Positions 12,101 through 22,989 of a DNA stretch of 64,000 nt are shown piece by piece. The first letter of the stretch is position 1; the number at the start of each line of letters is the position of its first letter. The notes below the pieces were generated by a model. The model was not told where the DNA came from. It ran no database searches and saw nothing but the letters and a program-made list of their open reading frames with translations. Source of the stretch: Amphibalanus amphitrite (Eukaryota > Arthropoda > Thecostraca > Balanomorpha > Balanidae); NCBI RefSeq assembly GCF_019059575.1, contig NW_024881623.1, positions 868,001 through 932,000 of the forward strand, read 5' to 3'. The translations under genes and the position numbers were made by a program.

Positions 12101-15100
12101 GCAAGGGAGACTGTGAAAGAAGCGTAAGATGGATTCTTAACAATTATTTTGTGATATACTGAAGGACAAAGTGCAGAGAAAAGCGTACAAGTCCTGTTTT
12201 GTGCCAGGCTGTTGCAGTAGCACGTATGAAACTCCGAAAACGATCTCCGTTTATGTCCCGAACAACATCACCCTGAGGAGATGATCGTCTGCAATAGCAA
12301 GAAGAGCTGATGCAAGTACTTTGAAATCCACTATCAAGTCGGTGATATTGTTGTAATGATCACTGTGAGGTGAGATATTTTGTGCAAGGGCTGAGTGTAG
12401 GTAATGCCCAGGAGATGACCTCCATTCGCCCCCTGACCGGTCAGGGTTATAAAATTTGAGTGGATGGCGGTCCGTTTGGGGTTCAGATGTCAATTGTATT
12501 TTGTTACTGTCAAACAATACATGCTATGCTGGCAGCGAATGTGTGTAACGTCGGTTTTCGAAACAGAAGTTAGAACTGTAACGGCAGAGTGCTTGCTGGT
12601 CTCATCGTAAGTATTGTAACAGTATTGTAAGCATTGTCAATATTGTAAGTATTGTGAGCATTGATGTATGGTAGATATCACCAATTACCTCACATGATCT
12701 CGCCCCCAGATAACCCTCTCCGGTGTCCCTGTCAGTAAATGGCACCTGGATATTACAGATAAGATAATTTGTCATAATTCTTATAGAATTGGGCGGTTTT
12801 GACTCGTTTACTTGAGGCAGGTCGCATTTCAATATTTTTTCATAGGCTTGCAATGTAAAGGTCACGACTCTGACCTAACCTCAGGTCACAGATAAAAAAT
12901 ATGAGATATACAAACGACACATACTGCAGGTACTGTTTTGAAGACTTGAGAGGAAATAACTTCGTGAAAAACTCAAGCTCTGACGTGATTGCAAACTTTT
13001 CTGAGGTGGGGTCAACAAACCCGCTCTGGTTACCTGACCTGACCTGACCCGGCATTTTTTTTTTTTTTGCTGAGATGTGCGCGATGAGCATTTAGGAAAA
13101 GTCACCAAATATGAGCTGAATGTCTCGCGGCGTTTGACAATTGTACAAGAAAATCCTGAAAGGCCTCCCCGTCCGAAATAGGGTTAATGTGTATATGAAG
13201 AGTTGCAGATGCTAAACATACCCAGATCTAAGACTGCAGTTCCCAGCGCCGCTGCAACGTTTTTAAAACAAACATACATACATATAACATACAAACATGT
13301 TTATTTGCATCTGTTTTGGATAATAGCAACTCATGGCGCCATCACCCGCGAGAACTGTTAGGATTTGAGATATATTTTTATTTAGGCCATTAGCTTGGCT
13401 GTATATTAGTTGGGCGGAGTTTGGTAGTTTTTTATTTAACTTGTGGTATGTTGTGCTGATTGCAGGTTGTTCAAACCTTTCAAATGTAAGGACCTTATTG
13501 AACTCAACCCTACCCCTACACTACCCTCTGGACATTTTCCAAGCCCACAAGCATCACGACGCCGAGATGTAGCCGGGAAATCACCCTCGCCATCTGCTCT
13601 AGAGCTAATCGGTGTGGGGCGGCGTGTGGGGCGCCGCTTAGCCTATGGGGGTGCACTTGTAGTGGATGGGGGACGGGGGTGCACCTGCATCCCTTTCATA
13701 TGGAAAGTTACTTCCCTGATTACAGCTCCCCGTATTGCACCTAATCAGGAAACGGCCAGCAAACGAAGGAACTATTTTTGGATGACAGTCGAATAGCCGC
13801 TCACGCAAGGAGCGGAGCTCCGCCCCGTCCAAAGTGGCCAACAAAGCAGAGACAGAGGCAGCATCACATCTTCCATCAAAGAACTGGTTTCTGGCTTGGA
13901 AGATGAGCTCCATCTTTGCATCTGAGTCGGTGCTGTCTGTCAGGAATCAGCTGGTCTAATGGAGTGAGACGACTAGCCATCGTATCAGAGCTGCCTGGTC
14001 CTCGTAGCATTTGCACCGATTCTTCTCGATCGGACTCTGAATTCTGTCCCTCCTGCGTATTACTTGAGGCATTGCTATGTAGCAAGTCTTTGGCAGTTTC
14101 ATAATCCATGCTTTGCAAACAGTGCCATAACAATGCAGTTAATTTTGGTTAATTAATCACCAAGCTTCTTTGCAAGTTCCAATACAGTTGAATCGCACGC
14201 GATTTGAGTGCAAAAATCAAGAGAAGTGCCAACTTGTTCCCGTAACGTATTTTGAATATTGGCCTAGAAAATGAGTAATTTCCAGATAAAATAACAGCGA
14301 AATCAGTTTTCGCTTGCCAATAAAACTCACAGATATTGAAGCTCCACTATTAAAGGAGCATTTTAGTATATGTTATTCTTGATAAAATTTCTTAGCCACG
14401 CAATACCAGAGCAAAATAAGGAGACACTGAAAACACGACCAATCACTCCGATTTACCATAGGAAAATACATAGAAAATATATGTCGCAACTGCGCCAAAT
14501 ATACATACAGTTATATACCTACATGTGACGTCATGATTAGCCCGACCAATCAGAAGCAAGTTGTTTTCAGTCACAAATAATTAATTTTTGAGCTAACTAG
14601 GTATTCTTTTAACAAAATGATTTTAAATTAAATCATGAAAAATTCTCAGCTTTCTTATTTTACCAAAACATGCAGAGTGTGGATATAGGTCCCAACCCTA
14701 TTAAACGTTGCAAACGATAAGCATTTAACTTGTCTGGTATACCAAGCGTATAAGGAAGGAATGTCTACTTCTGCACTGGCAGAAAAAAACATATTGAGCA
14801 TCCTTGACCGTTTATCCTGCGGTCTAAGATACAATGAAGATAGTTCCTATCTATGCTCGACTGCAGGGCACCAAGCTATGGATCATTATGGAATATCTCG
14901 GGGGTGGATCTGCCCTTGACCTAATGAAGCCGGGAGTTTTGGAAGAAACGTATATCGCCATTATTCTGAGAGAGGTCATCAAGGGGCTGGAATACCTCGA
15001 CTCGGAACGGATACTTCATCGAGATATTAAAGGTGTGTACTGTGTTCTTTGTAGCTTATGTAGGTTTTGGTTGCCATTATATTTTTCAGTCGTAGCCGGT

Positions 15101-18100
15101 CAGTCGTAGCGGGTTGGTCACAATGTGGGATGGGCGGTTATGTCGAGTCTCAACTGCTGCAAGTACAGTAAATAATTCAAACCATTTTAATTTTAGCTAC
15201 TTTATCATTCCAATGCTAATATTTTCTGCGAGCAACTTGTTCAATACCTATTGTCTAAAATAATAGCTTCATGCTTTAATCTGTATTTAGGCCCATTATG
15301 TATCGCGGTATGATAGACATCGGATTTCATAGATGGCGGATTTTGTTAAGCTTCGTTACGAGCCACGAAACTTTCCTCCCCAGCGGCCAACATCCTGCTG
15401 TCGGAGTCGGGCGACGTGAAGCTGGCCGATTTCGGCGTGGCTGGTCAGCTGAGCAGCGATACCGTAAAGCGGCACACGTTCGTGGGCACCCCGTTCTGGA
15501 TGGCGCCAGAGGTCATCCAGCAGGCCGCCTACGACTCCAAGGTGGGCATAGAAGGTAGTGGTCCGAAGGATACAGATAATATTGTCATGTAGATACGCTC
15601 TGTACTGTATAGGTACACATATGACATTTGCGAGGTGCGTGTGTAGGTGAAAATAGCCACATTCCATATTCCAAAGGCCTGGTAAATGTTGACGGCGCTT
15701 ACGCTCTTCCCAGGCGGATATCTGGTCACTAGGGATCACAGCCATCGAGCTGGCCAACGGCGAACCGCCCTTCTCGGACCTCCATCCGATGCGTGCGCTC
15801 TTCCTCATTCCCAAGAGCCCGGCGCCGCAGCTGCAGGGCGACTTCACCAGGCCCTTCAAGGAGTTTGTCGAGGCGTGCCTCAACAAGGACCCCGAACACG
15901 TGAGTCAAACCCCCACTTACTGGGGAGGAGTTGCTTGGTCTTTATTTTTGCATTGTTATATCTCCGAAACATGGTTTCGGTTCTATAGCATTGCCATTTA
16001 GGAACAACTTGCTCTGCCATATTTCGTTAGTTATGACAAGCGGATAACTACTAGATATCCATAGTTGATTGTTATATCAAACCTTATTCATCATAATGAA
16101 ATGAGAATCTTGCTGCTACCGTTTTGCGTAAGGAATACTCAACCACGACAACGACGCAGAGTGCCCCGCCCTGTGTAGCTGAGCGACATTGCTGTTGATA
16201 GATGGCAGCACCATAGAACGCCTGAACGATACTGTGCCGCAAGACATTAAATCCAGATCGCCGCACGTAACGCGTAGCATTCGGAAGGGAGAGAGAGAAA
16301 AAAACGAATGTTGGCATAATGCACGACTACGAGTTATAAAGTGGAATAGAAGCTTGCCGTTCGATTGGAAAATATATCCTTTTATTCTATTTGGTGGTGG
16401 AAATATTTTAAAGCATAAACTCAGAGCGTACCTAGAACTCGGGACTGATTCCTTCGGACTCAGGATTAATCCATTCCCTTCCGTTGTCACATCCCTGTCT
16501 CGGCTTACGGGATCACGGTCATCCTAACCGGCAACCATGGTGAAAGTCCAATTTGATAGAAGCGCATCCCACTGCACCGGGATGACCCAGCGTGGCTGGG
16601 TGACCCGTCTCAGGAGTCAGGCAACGGGCTCACCCGCAGAGCACCAGCCGACGGTCGACTCAGCTTAATGTCACTGCTTTGTCATTTTATCACGATGCCC
16701 TGAATCGGTCTCAAAACACCAAAAGGAACCTACATTACAAAACAAACAAGCAAATAAATAAACTAATTAATTAACAGATAAACAAACAAACAAAAAGGAA
16801 TGCATAATATCAGCGGTCAGGGGCCGGGGTCAGGCGAGATTAAAAAAACATAATTTATTTCTACATCATTTCATTGAACATGCATAAGACCAGACTTTCA
16901 GAGATGCTTTCCAAAACAACATTCTATTAGATTCTATGTTGTTTGTGCTCGACCAGTGACCATATGTTTTATCGTGTCACGTGTGCTGCTAGCGCCCGTC
17001 GGCCTCTGAGCTGCTCCGTCACCCGTTCATCAAGAAGGCTCGGCGGACGGTGTGTCTGACGGAACTGGTGGACCGGTACAGACAGTGGAAACAGACGGCG
17101 CCCGACTCCGACAGCGAGGCCGACACCCAGTCCATCAGCCAGTCAGAGTGAGTTAGACAGTCAGAGTGAGTTCGTCAGTGAGTCAGTGATTCGGCCAGCC
17201 ACTCAGAGGTGAGTCAGTTAATGAAGTATGAGCCGGTCAGCCAGCCAGAGTATGTATGTGAGTGGCAGTCAGACTGAGTCGGTTAGACAGTCTATGAGTC
17301 GGTCAGTCAGAGTGAATCTGTCACTGAGTCAGACAGCCAGCCAGAGTAAGTCACTCGGCGCTAAAAGTCAGAGCTGAGGTGAATCGCAGCTAACTAATAC
17401 ACAGAGTTAAATGTCAGGACGGCTAAGACGAAAGTCAAGCGTTCGAGTTATGTGCTTATCTGAGTTGGAGAGACTTGGGGGGAGGGGGGTAACGAGGCGT
17501 TGATTGGTGATGCCAGACCAAAGTTTTATTTTCCCAGGAAGCTGCACCTCGCGACCTCACTCTGTCCCAACACAAACGTTCATTCAATGGTATCAGTCAG
17601 GTCAGTCATTTGATCCCCAATGACCTGTTCCAGGGACGAGCTGTCGATTGACCTGGATCTGGACGAGCCTTGGTGTCACACGGTGGTCGGACCGGCGCCC
17701 CACCGGCCGGCGCCGCCTCCGCCGCCGCCTCGAGAGCACAGGCGCAGCCAGGTGCTGCAGAGCGCCATCTACCCGCTGCTGGCTGAGGTTAGTGCTGCCA
17801 GCTGTGTTATCTGTCAGATTATTCGTTGGGCCGTTACGGTTGCGGTAGTCACTGGAGTATAAATGCCGTAACCGGTTGTTGTTGTTGTTTATTGGGGCTT
17901 TAGGGCGCATCGACTGCAAAGGTCATTTTGCGCCCAATGCCGTAACCGGTACGTTGTATGTATTTAAGTTTCCTGTCTTCTTTTATTACTTCTCCTTTTG
18001 TTACATGTCTGTCTGTTTCACGTTTGTCAATATGTTTGTTATGGTCTGTCCGTGTCTGAGGGACCTCCTCTGACCCCCTAACGCCCTCCTCTCGCCGTCC

Positions 18101-18388
18101 CCAGGGGCCTCTCTAGTCTCCCTCCCCCTTTTTCTGACCCTCCCTTGAGTCCCTTCCTCTGACCGTCCTCAGCTGCAGCGTCGCCACCGGAGCCGTCTGC
18201 CACCGCCGGGGCGCACCTCTTTCTCCGGTCGCGGAGACGAGGTCGAGGAACTTCGCACCGCCTTCGAGCAGGCCGAGCGCGAGTCAGCCGGCGTGTCGGA
18301 CCGGTTGGTGCAGCGGCTGCTGCAGAAGCTGGTGCCCTCCGCCAGTCAGCAGCAGCTGCGCGCCAGCTTCCAGCGGCTGGTGCGGTGA
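8929..18388 (+). CDS. GckIII: GCK-III Ste20-family Ser/Thr kinase (STK24/25/26, MST3/YSK1/MST4)
   Basis: Nine coding exons (8929-8994, 9441-9536, 10787-10915, 14867-15032, 15384-15541, 15714-15899, 16993-17147, 17634-17787, 18173-18388) join in phase to 441 codons, the usual family length. Visible kinase features are the glycine loop GKGAFGEV (37-44), catalytic Lys59 in VAIK, HRDIK (148-152), DFG (168-170), activation-loop Thr184 and APE (193-195). The C-terminal tail is acidic, then proline-rich, with a conserved terminal helical region that in this family dimerises with CCM3/PDCD10. Known roles are in cytoskeleton, Golgi, tube morphogenesis and STRIPAK signalling. The ATG at 8959 has a better start context (CAAAATG) than 8929, which would give 431 residues. 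The gene converges on Ral. Family assignment is secure; the paralogue is not resolved, as invertebrates usually have one. Confidence 0.95.
9014..9098 (+). repeat. (GA)n microsatellite in kinase intron 1
   Basis: A nearly pure GA run of about 85 bp begins some 20 nt after the intron 1 donor. Arg-Glu and Leu-Ser frames over it are repeat artefacts. Confidence 0.95.
9441..9536 (+). CDS. GckIII: GCK-III kinase coding exon 2
   Basis: Encodes residues 23-54 with the glycine-rich ATP loop. The acceptor TTCGCTTCAG precedes it and the donor GTGAGT follows; phase 0 at both ends. Confidence 0.93.
9537..10786 (+). other. Kinase intron 2
   Basis: A 1.25 kb intron with no recognised feature and AT-rich composition. 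Confidence 0.7.
10787..10915 (+). CDS. GckIII: GCK-III kinase coding exon 3
   Basis: Encodes residues 55-97, including catalytic Lys59 and the highly conserved helix C segment [14 protein letters not shown]. Phase 0 at both ends. Confidence 0.95.
12162..12290 (+). pseudogene. THAP-type zinc-finger relic
   Basis: A short open frame encodes a Cys-x4-Cys (CFVPGC) start followed by a TP and a VP motif at the spacing of the N-terminal part of THAP domains, which occur in P-element/THAP9 transposases and host THAP proteins. The frame ends at a TGA before the later Cys and His ligands, so it cannot form a complete finger. It sits in a kinase intron and is most likely transposase debris. Confidence 0.4.
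12606..12664 (+). repeat. Short TATTGTAAG tandem repeat
   Basis: About six imperfect copies of a 9-10 bp unit. Confidence 0.7.
12840..13187. mobile_element. Truncated AGGTCA-rich TTAA MITE (copy C)
   Basis: The segment aligns by eye with the right half of the complete element at 45265-46265: shared blocks include GAGATATACAAA, ACACATACTG, GTGATTGCAAACTTTTCTGA and paired TGACCT motifs. The right end reads AATAGGGTTAA (TTAA at 13184-13187), the same terminus as the complete copy. No clean left terminus is visible; a weak AACCCTCTCCGG near 12711 could be a decayed one. Confidence 0.65.
13700..14130 (-). pseudogene. Antisense frameshifted coding relic, unrecognised
   Basis: Two adjacent minus-strand frames (about 14133-13876 and 13913-13638) look like one acidic-then-hydrophobic protein split by a frameshift near 13.9 kb. 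No family motif was identified. It is probably a decayed transposon gene inside the kinase intron. Confidence 0.25.
14867..15032 (+). CDS. GckIII: GCK-III kinase coding exon 4
   Basis: Encodes residues 98-152, hinge [11 protein letters not shown] through the catalytic HRDIK, ending in phase 1. Confidence 0.95.
15384..15541 (+). CDS. GckIII: GCK-III kinase coding exon 5
   Basis: Completes the split Ala codon after HRDIK and encodes the DFG motif, activation loop Thr184 and APE. The acceptor is CCTCCCCAG; the exon ends in phase 0. Confidence 0.95.
15714..15899 (+). CDS. GckIII: GCK-III kinase coding exon 6
   Basis: Encodes kinase subdomains IX-XI ([13 protein letters not shown] onward). The donor GTGAGT lies at 15900; phase 0. 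Confidence 0.95.
16739..16798 (+). repeat. (AAAC/AAAT)n low-complexity run
   Basis: An A-rich tetranucleotide run in kinase intron 6. It follows a GC-richer stretch (16500-16680) and could be the tail of an old non-LTR or SINE insertion; no element was identified. Confidence 0.5.
16993..17147 (+). CDS. GckIII: GCK-III kinase coding exon 7
   Basis: Encodes the end of the kinase domain ([13 protein letters not shown]) and the start of the acidic linker. It ends in phase 2 at donor GTGAGT (17148). The following intron repeats the donor context in tandem. Confidence 0.92.
17140..17350 (+). repeat. CAGTCAGAGTGAGT-like minisatellite over a splice donor
   Basis: About ten diverged copies of a 14-20 bp unit containing CAGTCAGAGTGAGT begin in the last bases of exon 7. 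An exact extra GTGAGT donor lies 18 nt downstream (17166-17171). Splicing there would place TGA right after the exon's last Glu codon. Confidence 0.8.
17634..17787 (+). CDS. GckIII: GCK-III kinase coding exon 8
   Basis: Encodes the acidic and proline-rich linker and the start of the conserved C-terminal region ([12 protein letters not shown]). It enters in phase 2 and leaves in phase 0. Confidence 0.9.
18173..18388 (+). CDS. GckIII: GCK-III kinase terminal coding exon 9
   Basis: Encodes the last 71 residues, an Arg- and Glu-rich helical tail matching the family's C-terminal adaptor-binding region, and stops with TGA at 18386-18388. Confidence 0.9.
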   Translation: MQRRHRSRLPPPGRTSFSGRGDEVEELRTAFEQAERESAGVSDRLVQRLLQKLVPSASQQQLRASFQRLVR

Positions 18389-19500
18389 GCGACGCAGCTG
18401 CTGGTGCTGCTTGAAGCTGTTGGTGTTGGTCTCTCGGTGGCTGATCACAGCACCATCTGGACTCCCGACAGTGCTGTCTTGCCTGAGTCGCACGGCGGGT
18501 GGCATCTGAATTTAAAGCGATGGCGGACTTCAGGTCTAGTCTCCCCTCCGCCGGTCTTCTATGCGCCGCCAGGCACCAAGGAGAGGCGGAGTGCGGAGTC
18601 ATTCTCAAGAATGAGCCTATGGAGATGCGGTAGCGCTTCTGAGCGAAAAACAGCCGGGACCAGTGCATATGGCTGAGTTCAATGGCACAGCCTTACGGCG
18701 ACAAGAGGCCGAAGCCTGTCAGGCCATCTGGCACCGACAAATGTAGCTAGCAGGAAGCCGATGGCCAAGTTGTTGAGTTCCCTATCCTGAGTTGATGCCT
18801 TGATAACTTGTGCATCGAATATTCATACCACATAACATTGGCTTTCCTTAGCGTGGTCATGATAAGGAATATTGATTGATCCTGATGAAATCGTGGCATG
18901 CTTGATCATAAACTAGTCCGCTTTTAGTTTGATGTATTCAGCGATTGCTTTTGTTCCCTCGTCGTGTTGTGCTGTTGCGTTCAGGCGTCAGCGGCAAGCA
19001 TTTGCGCTTCGGCAGAGGTGTTGTGAATGTGTACTATGTAGGTACTGGGCGATACCCTTCCACACACAGATGCACAAGGAAGGGTTGGTCTGTGATTATT
19101 GGATGTCTTGTAGCACTAGTTTACCGTTGAAACCGAGCAGCCTGAATGACGTCTACTGCTTTGGCCCCGATTGGGACTTGTGATTAGTTCCATACCGTAG
19201 ACCGTAGCGCTTGGCGGCTTAGGGTGGGCCATGAGCCACCCGCCACACACGGTTTTGTGCTCAGTTTGTCCGAATTCGATGACAAGCACCTGTTGATTTC
19301 ACAGTCGAACTATCCAGATGTTATCACGAAGGTTGTTACCCGATGCGAGGTATGATCGTATGTAAATGGGCCATTGTCCGGCGCTTTCTGCATTGTTAGG
19401 CATTAAAGTCAGCAGGAGCTTTTCGACGTACAAGCGTCGCTCACTGTGCAGTGCACAACCATTGCTGACATGTCAATAAACGTTCACTGTTCAATGCTCT
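18389..19500 (+). other. GckIII: Likely 3' UTR of the GCK-III kinase
   Basis: Non-coding sequence between the stop and the first good poly-A signal. The boundary is inferred. Confidence 0.5.
19475..19480 (+). terminator. GckIII: Polyadenylation signal AATAAA
   Basis: A canonical hexamer 1.09 kb after the kinase stop, followed by T/GT-rich sequence. It is only 69 bp from the left end of the hAT-like element. Confidence 0.5.
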
Positions 19501-19540
19501 TCTGGCTGCCGCTGCTGTTGATCCATTCCTAACTGAGCTG

Positions 19541-19548
19541 ATTGACTT
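19541..19548 (+). repeat. 8-bp target-site duplication, left copy
   Basis: ATTGACTT, repeated exactly at 25341-25348. Confidence 0.85.
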
Positions 19549-19770
19549 CAGTGGCGTATCCAAGGGGGGATCCTGGGGGTCCTAGGGTCCCCCCTGGAGC
19601 CTAGAAAAAAGTTTTTTTTATAACACGGAAAAAATTGAAATGACTTCAAGGGCCCTTTTGACCACTTCCCATTTTATTCGCTAAAAGAAAAAGTATTGTA
19701 GAACTCTTTTAGGGACCCAATTGAGGATGATTAGAGGACACATTTAGGCCAATGAGGGACCTTGTGAAGT

Positions 19771-21180
19771 ATACAGAGGGCCCTCTCAGGTACACAGAGG
19801 GCCCTTTCAGGCACACAGAGGGCCCTCTCAGGCACACAGGGGGCCCTCTCAGGCACACAAAGGCCCTCTGAGACACACAAAGGACCCTCTCAGGCACACA
19901 GACGGTCCTCTGAGACTCACAGAGGGCCCTTCCAGGCACACAGAGGGCCCTCTCAGGCACGCAGAGGGCCCTCTCAGGTACACAGAGGGCCCTCTCAGGC
20001 ACACAAAGGGCCCTCTCAGGCTCACAGAGGGCCCTCTCAGGCACACATAGGGCCCTCTCAGGCACACAGAGGGCCCTCTCAGTCAGACACACAGAGGGCC
20101 TTCTCAGGTACATAGAGGTCCCTCTCAGGCACACAGAGGTCCCTCTCAGGCTCACAGAGGGCCCTCTCAGGCACACAGAGGGTCCTCTCAGGCACACAGA
20201 GGGCCCTCTAGGGCTCACAGAGGGCCCTCTCAGGCTTACATAGGGCCCTCTCAGGCTCACAGAGGGCCCTCTCAGGCAAACATAGGGCCTTTTCAGGCAC
20301 ACAGAGGGCCCTCTCAGGCAAACAGAGGGCCCTCTCAGGTACACAGATGGCCCTTTCAGGCACATAGAGGGCGCTGTCAGGTACACAGAGGGTCCTCTTA
20401 AGCACACAGAGGGTCCTCTCAGGCAAACAGAGGGCCCTCTCAGGTACACAGAGGGCCCTTTCAGGCACACAGAGGGCCCTCTCAGGCTCACAGAGGGCCC
20501 TCTCAGGCACACGTAGGGCCCTCTCAGGCACACAGAGGGCCCTCTCAGGTACACAGAGGGCCCTCTCAGGTACACAGAGGGCCCTTTCAGGCACACAGAG
20601 GGCCCTCTCAGGCTCACAGAGGGCCCTCTCAGGCACACATAGGGCCCTCTCAGGCACACAGAGGGCCCTCTCAGGCACACAGAGGGCCCTCTCAGGCACA
20701 CAGAGCCGGCCCTCTCAGGTACACAAAGGGCCCTCTCAGGCTCACAGAGGGCCCTCTCAGGCACACATAGGGCTCTCTCAGGCACACAGAGGGTTCTCTG
20801 AGACACACAGAGGGTCCTTTCAGGCAAACAGAGGGCCGTCTCAGGCACACAGAGGGTTCTCTGAGACACACAGAGGGTCCTTTCAGGCAAACAGAGGGCC
20901 GTCTCAGGTACACAGAAGGCCCTCTCAGGCACACATAGGGCCCTCTCAGGCACACAGAGGGCCCTCGCAGGCAAACAGAGGGCTCTCTCAGGTACACAGA
21001 GGGCCCTTTCACTCTTTCAGGCACACAGAGGACCCTTTCAGGCAAACAGAGGGCCGTCTCAGGTACACAGAGGACCCTTTCAGGCATACAGAGGGCCCTC
21101 TCAAACACACAGAGGGCCCTCTCAGGTACTCAGGGGGGCCTCCCAGGCACACAAAGGGCCCTCTAAGACCAGCAGAGGGC
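19771..21180. repeat. 21-bp minisatellite, about 65 copies
   Basis: The unit is CACACAGAGGGCCCTCTCAGG with few indels, containing the 12-bp palindrome AGAGGGCCCTCT. Being a multiple of three, it keeps every frame open, which yields a 421-codon minus-strand frame of PERALCV/LRGPSVC heptads with no sign of selection. Variants alternate CACACAG, CTCACAG, GTACACAG and CACATAG, suggesting higher-order units. Confidence 0.95.
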
Positions 21181-22226
21181 CCCTTAAGACGAACAGAAGG
21201 CCCTCTGAGGTACGAGGGTCAATGTCAGGCCACAAGGTACCCTATAAGGCCACCAAGACGGCCCTCTTAGATCAAAGATGGTCCCTGGAGGTCACCAAAT
21301 GGCCCTCTGAGGTGAACAAAGGGCCCTCTGAGATCGAAGAGATCAAAGAGATCAAAGAGGGCCCTCTAAGGCGAATGGAGGGCCTTCAAAGGTCACAAAA
21401 TGCCCTCTGAGGCCACTGGAGGGCCTTCTGAGGTGATATGAGGCTATGTCAGACCACCATGAGCCCTATGAGGTCATCAGGCCCTCTGAGATCAAAGAGG
21501 GTCCTTGGAAGTCATCGGAGGACCCCTTAAGGCCCATTGAGGCGAACAAAGGCCAGAGGGCCCCCTTAGACACCACAAAGAAGTAAAAAAGATCCCTCTG
21601 AGGTCAAAGACAGCTCTCTGAGATGTAATAGGGCCATTTGAGGCCTCCTGGGGCCCTCTGATGCCACAGAGAGGCGCCCTCTGATGTCAAAATAGGGTCC
21701 TCTGAAGTCTAAATCCACCAGAGGGCCCTCTGAGGCGAACAGAGGGCCCTAACATCCACCTCAAAGAGGGCCCTCTGAAAATCAACTGGCCCTCGGAGTC
21801 AGTGTCCCAAAATCGTATTTTGGCTTGGGTGTCAGAGGGGGAAAAGGTCACCCAAAAGAGGGATAAGAGTGAACAATTGTCAGTCACAGGGCAGTCGGAG
21901 CCCTCTGAGAAGGCCACTTGAGCCTTACAACAGAGGGCCCTCTGAGGTGATATGAAGGCCACTATGGGCTATGTGGCCACTATGGGCTCTATGAGGTCAT
22001 CAGGCACTCTGAGGAAAAAGCTGGCCCTCTGAGGCGAACAGAGGGCCCTTGGACAATCAGAGGACTTTTTAAGTCAACTAAGGGCCTTATGAGGCCAGCA
22101 AAGACCCTTTGGGACACAAACAGGGCCTCTCAGGCACCCGGAGGGACCTCTTTTCTAAGGCAAACAGGGGGTCACCTTAGATGATATGAGGGCTATTTTA
22201 GGCCACTAGGGGCCTCATGTAGCTCA
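21181..22226. repeat. Diverged flank of the GGGCCCTCT minisatellite
   Basis: Irregular 20-35 bp units with AGAGGGCCCTCTGAGG cores and varied spacers. The same material resumes at about 22600-22790 beyond the SINE, so the SINE split one array. Confidence 0.8.
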
Positions 22227-22577
22227 GTCCCGTAGCTCAGTTGGTTAGAGCGTTGGACTCCGCGTGGTGAGAGCACGCGTTCCCGGTTATAACAGTCCGG
22301 GTTCGAAGCGCGACGGGCGCTCGACATTTATGGGCCTCCTGACAGGTATGGTTGCGGTTGGTGGCAGGCCGTAGCCAGGCGAAGTCAGTGAGGGGACCGG
22401 CCGTGCGCGGCTTTGTGCGCACGTTAAACTTTGGACTCTAAATTCTGCCATAGAATCGGAATTGCGCGATCGGAGGGTAGAGGGCAGGGTCATCGCAACA
22501 AGCTTCGCTTAGCGGTGGCTCTGTCCTTGTGAATCCTTCCCATCAAAAGGTTCGGACAAAATTTATTTTAAAAAAAT
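22227..22577 (+). mobile_element. tRNA-derived SINE
   Basis: The head has a Pol III A box (TAGCTCAGTTGG, 22233-22244) and a B-box-like GGGTTCGAAGC (about 22299-22309). The acceptor stem pairs only partly, and the anticodon region carries an extra CGCGTG/CACGCG hairpin, so it is tRNA-like and not a working tRNA. A body of about 250 bp and a T/A-rich tail (22561-22577) follow. It lies inside the minisatellite of the hAT-like element. Confidence 0.65.
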
Positions 22578-22599
22578 GTAATAGTCCAACCTACGGTCA

Positions 22600-22790
22600 T
22601 TTGAAGTAAAAGAGAACCTTTTGAGGTAAAAAAGGGCCCCTGGAAAGAAAACAGAGGGACCTTTCAGGTACCAAGAAGGTCCATGGAGGCCACTAGAGGA
22701 CCCTTTGAGGCCAGTGATGGTCTTCAGAGGCCATCAGAGGGTCCCTCTGAGGGTAACAGAGGGTCCTTAAGACGACCAGAGGCCCTCCGT
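22600..22790. repeat. Minisatellite remainder after the SINE
   Basis: GAGGTAAAAAAGGGCCCC-like and GAGGGTCC units continue the diverged array. Confidence 0.65.
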
Positions 22791-22989
22791 GAAAATGCGG
22801 GCGTCACAAGGCCCGGTTTGCATCGAAGGTCAGGTAGCTATGCCCAGTTTAGGCTCTCTGTTGCCTGCCGACGTGTTCCGAGCTGTCGCAAAAAAAAAAC
22901 GATGTGGTGGCACCCACGCCCCCCCCCCCCGGCCGGCCAGGGTCCTTCTAACCAGGGATAACCAGGGCGTGGAAATTTCAGACGGCTCA

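Larger units (their letters stand above)
10916..14866 (+). other. Kinase intron 3
   Basis: A 3.95 kb AT-rich intron. It holds a THAP-like coding relic (12162-12290), a TATTGTAAG minisatellite (12606-12664), a TTAA-MITE fragment (about 12840-13187) and an antisense frameshifted coding relic (about 13700-14130), listed separately. Confidence 0.75.

Noticed and set aside
19709..20974. 421-codon minus-strand frame of PERALCV/LRGPSVC heptads
   Set aside because: It is translation of a 21-bp tandem repeat; all frames stay open for the same reason and there is no splice or start evidence.
22227..22320. Functional tRNA gene
   Set aside because: The acceptor stem pairs only in part and the anticodon arm does not fold; a SINE tail follows.
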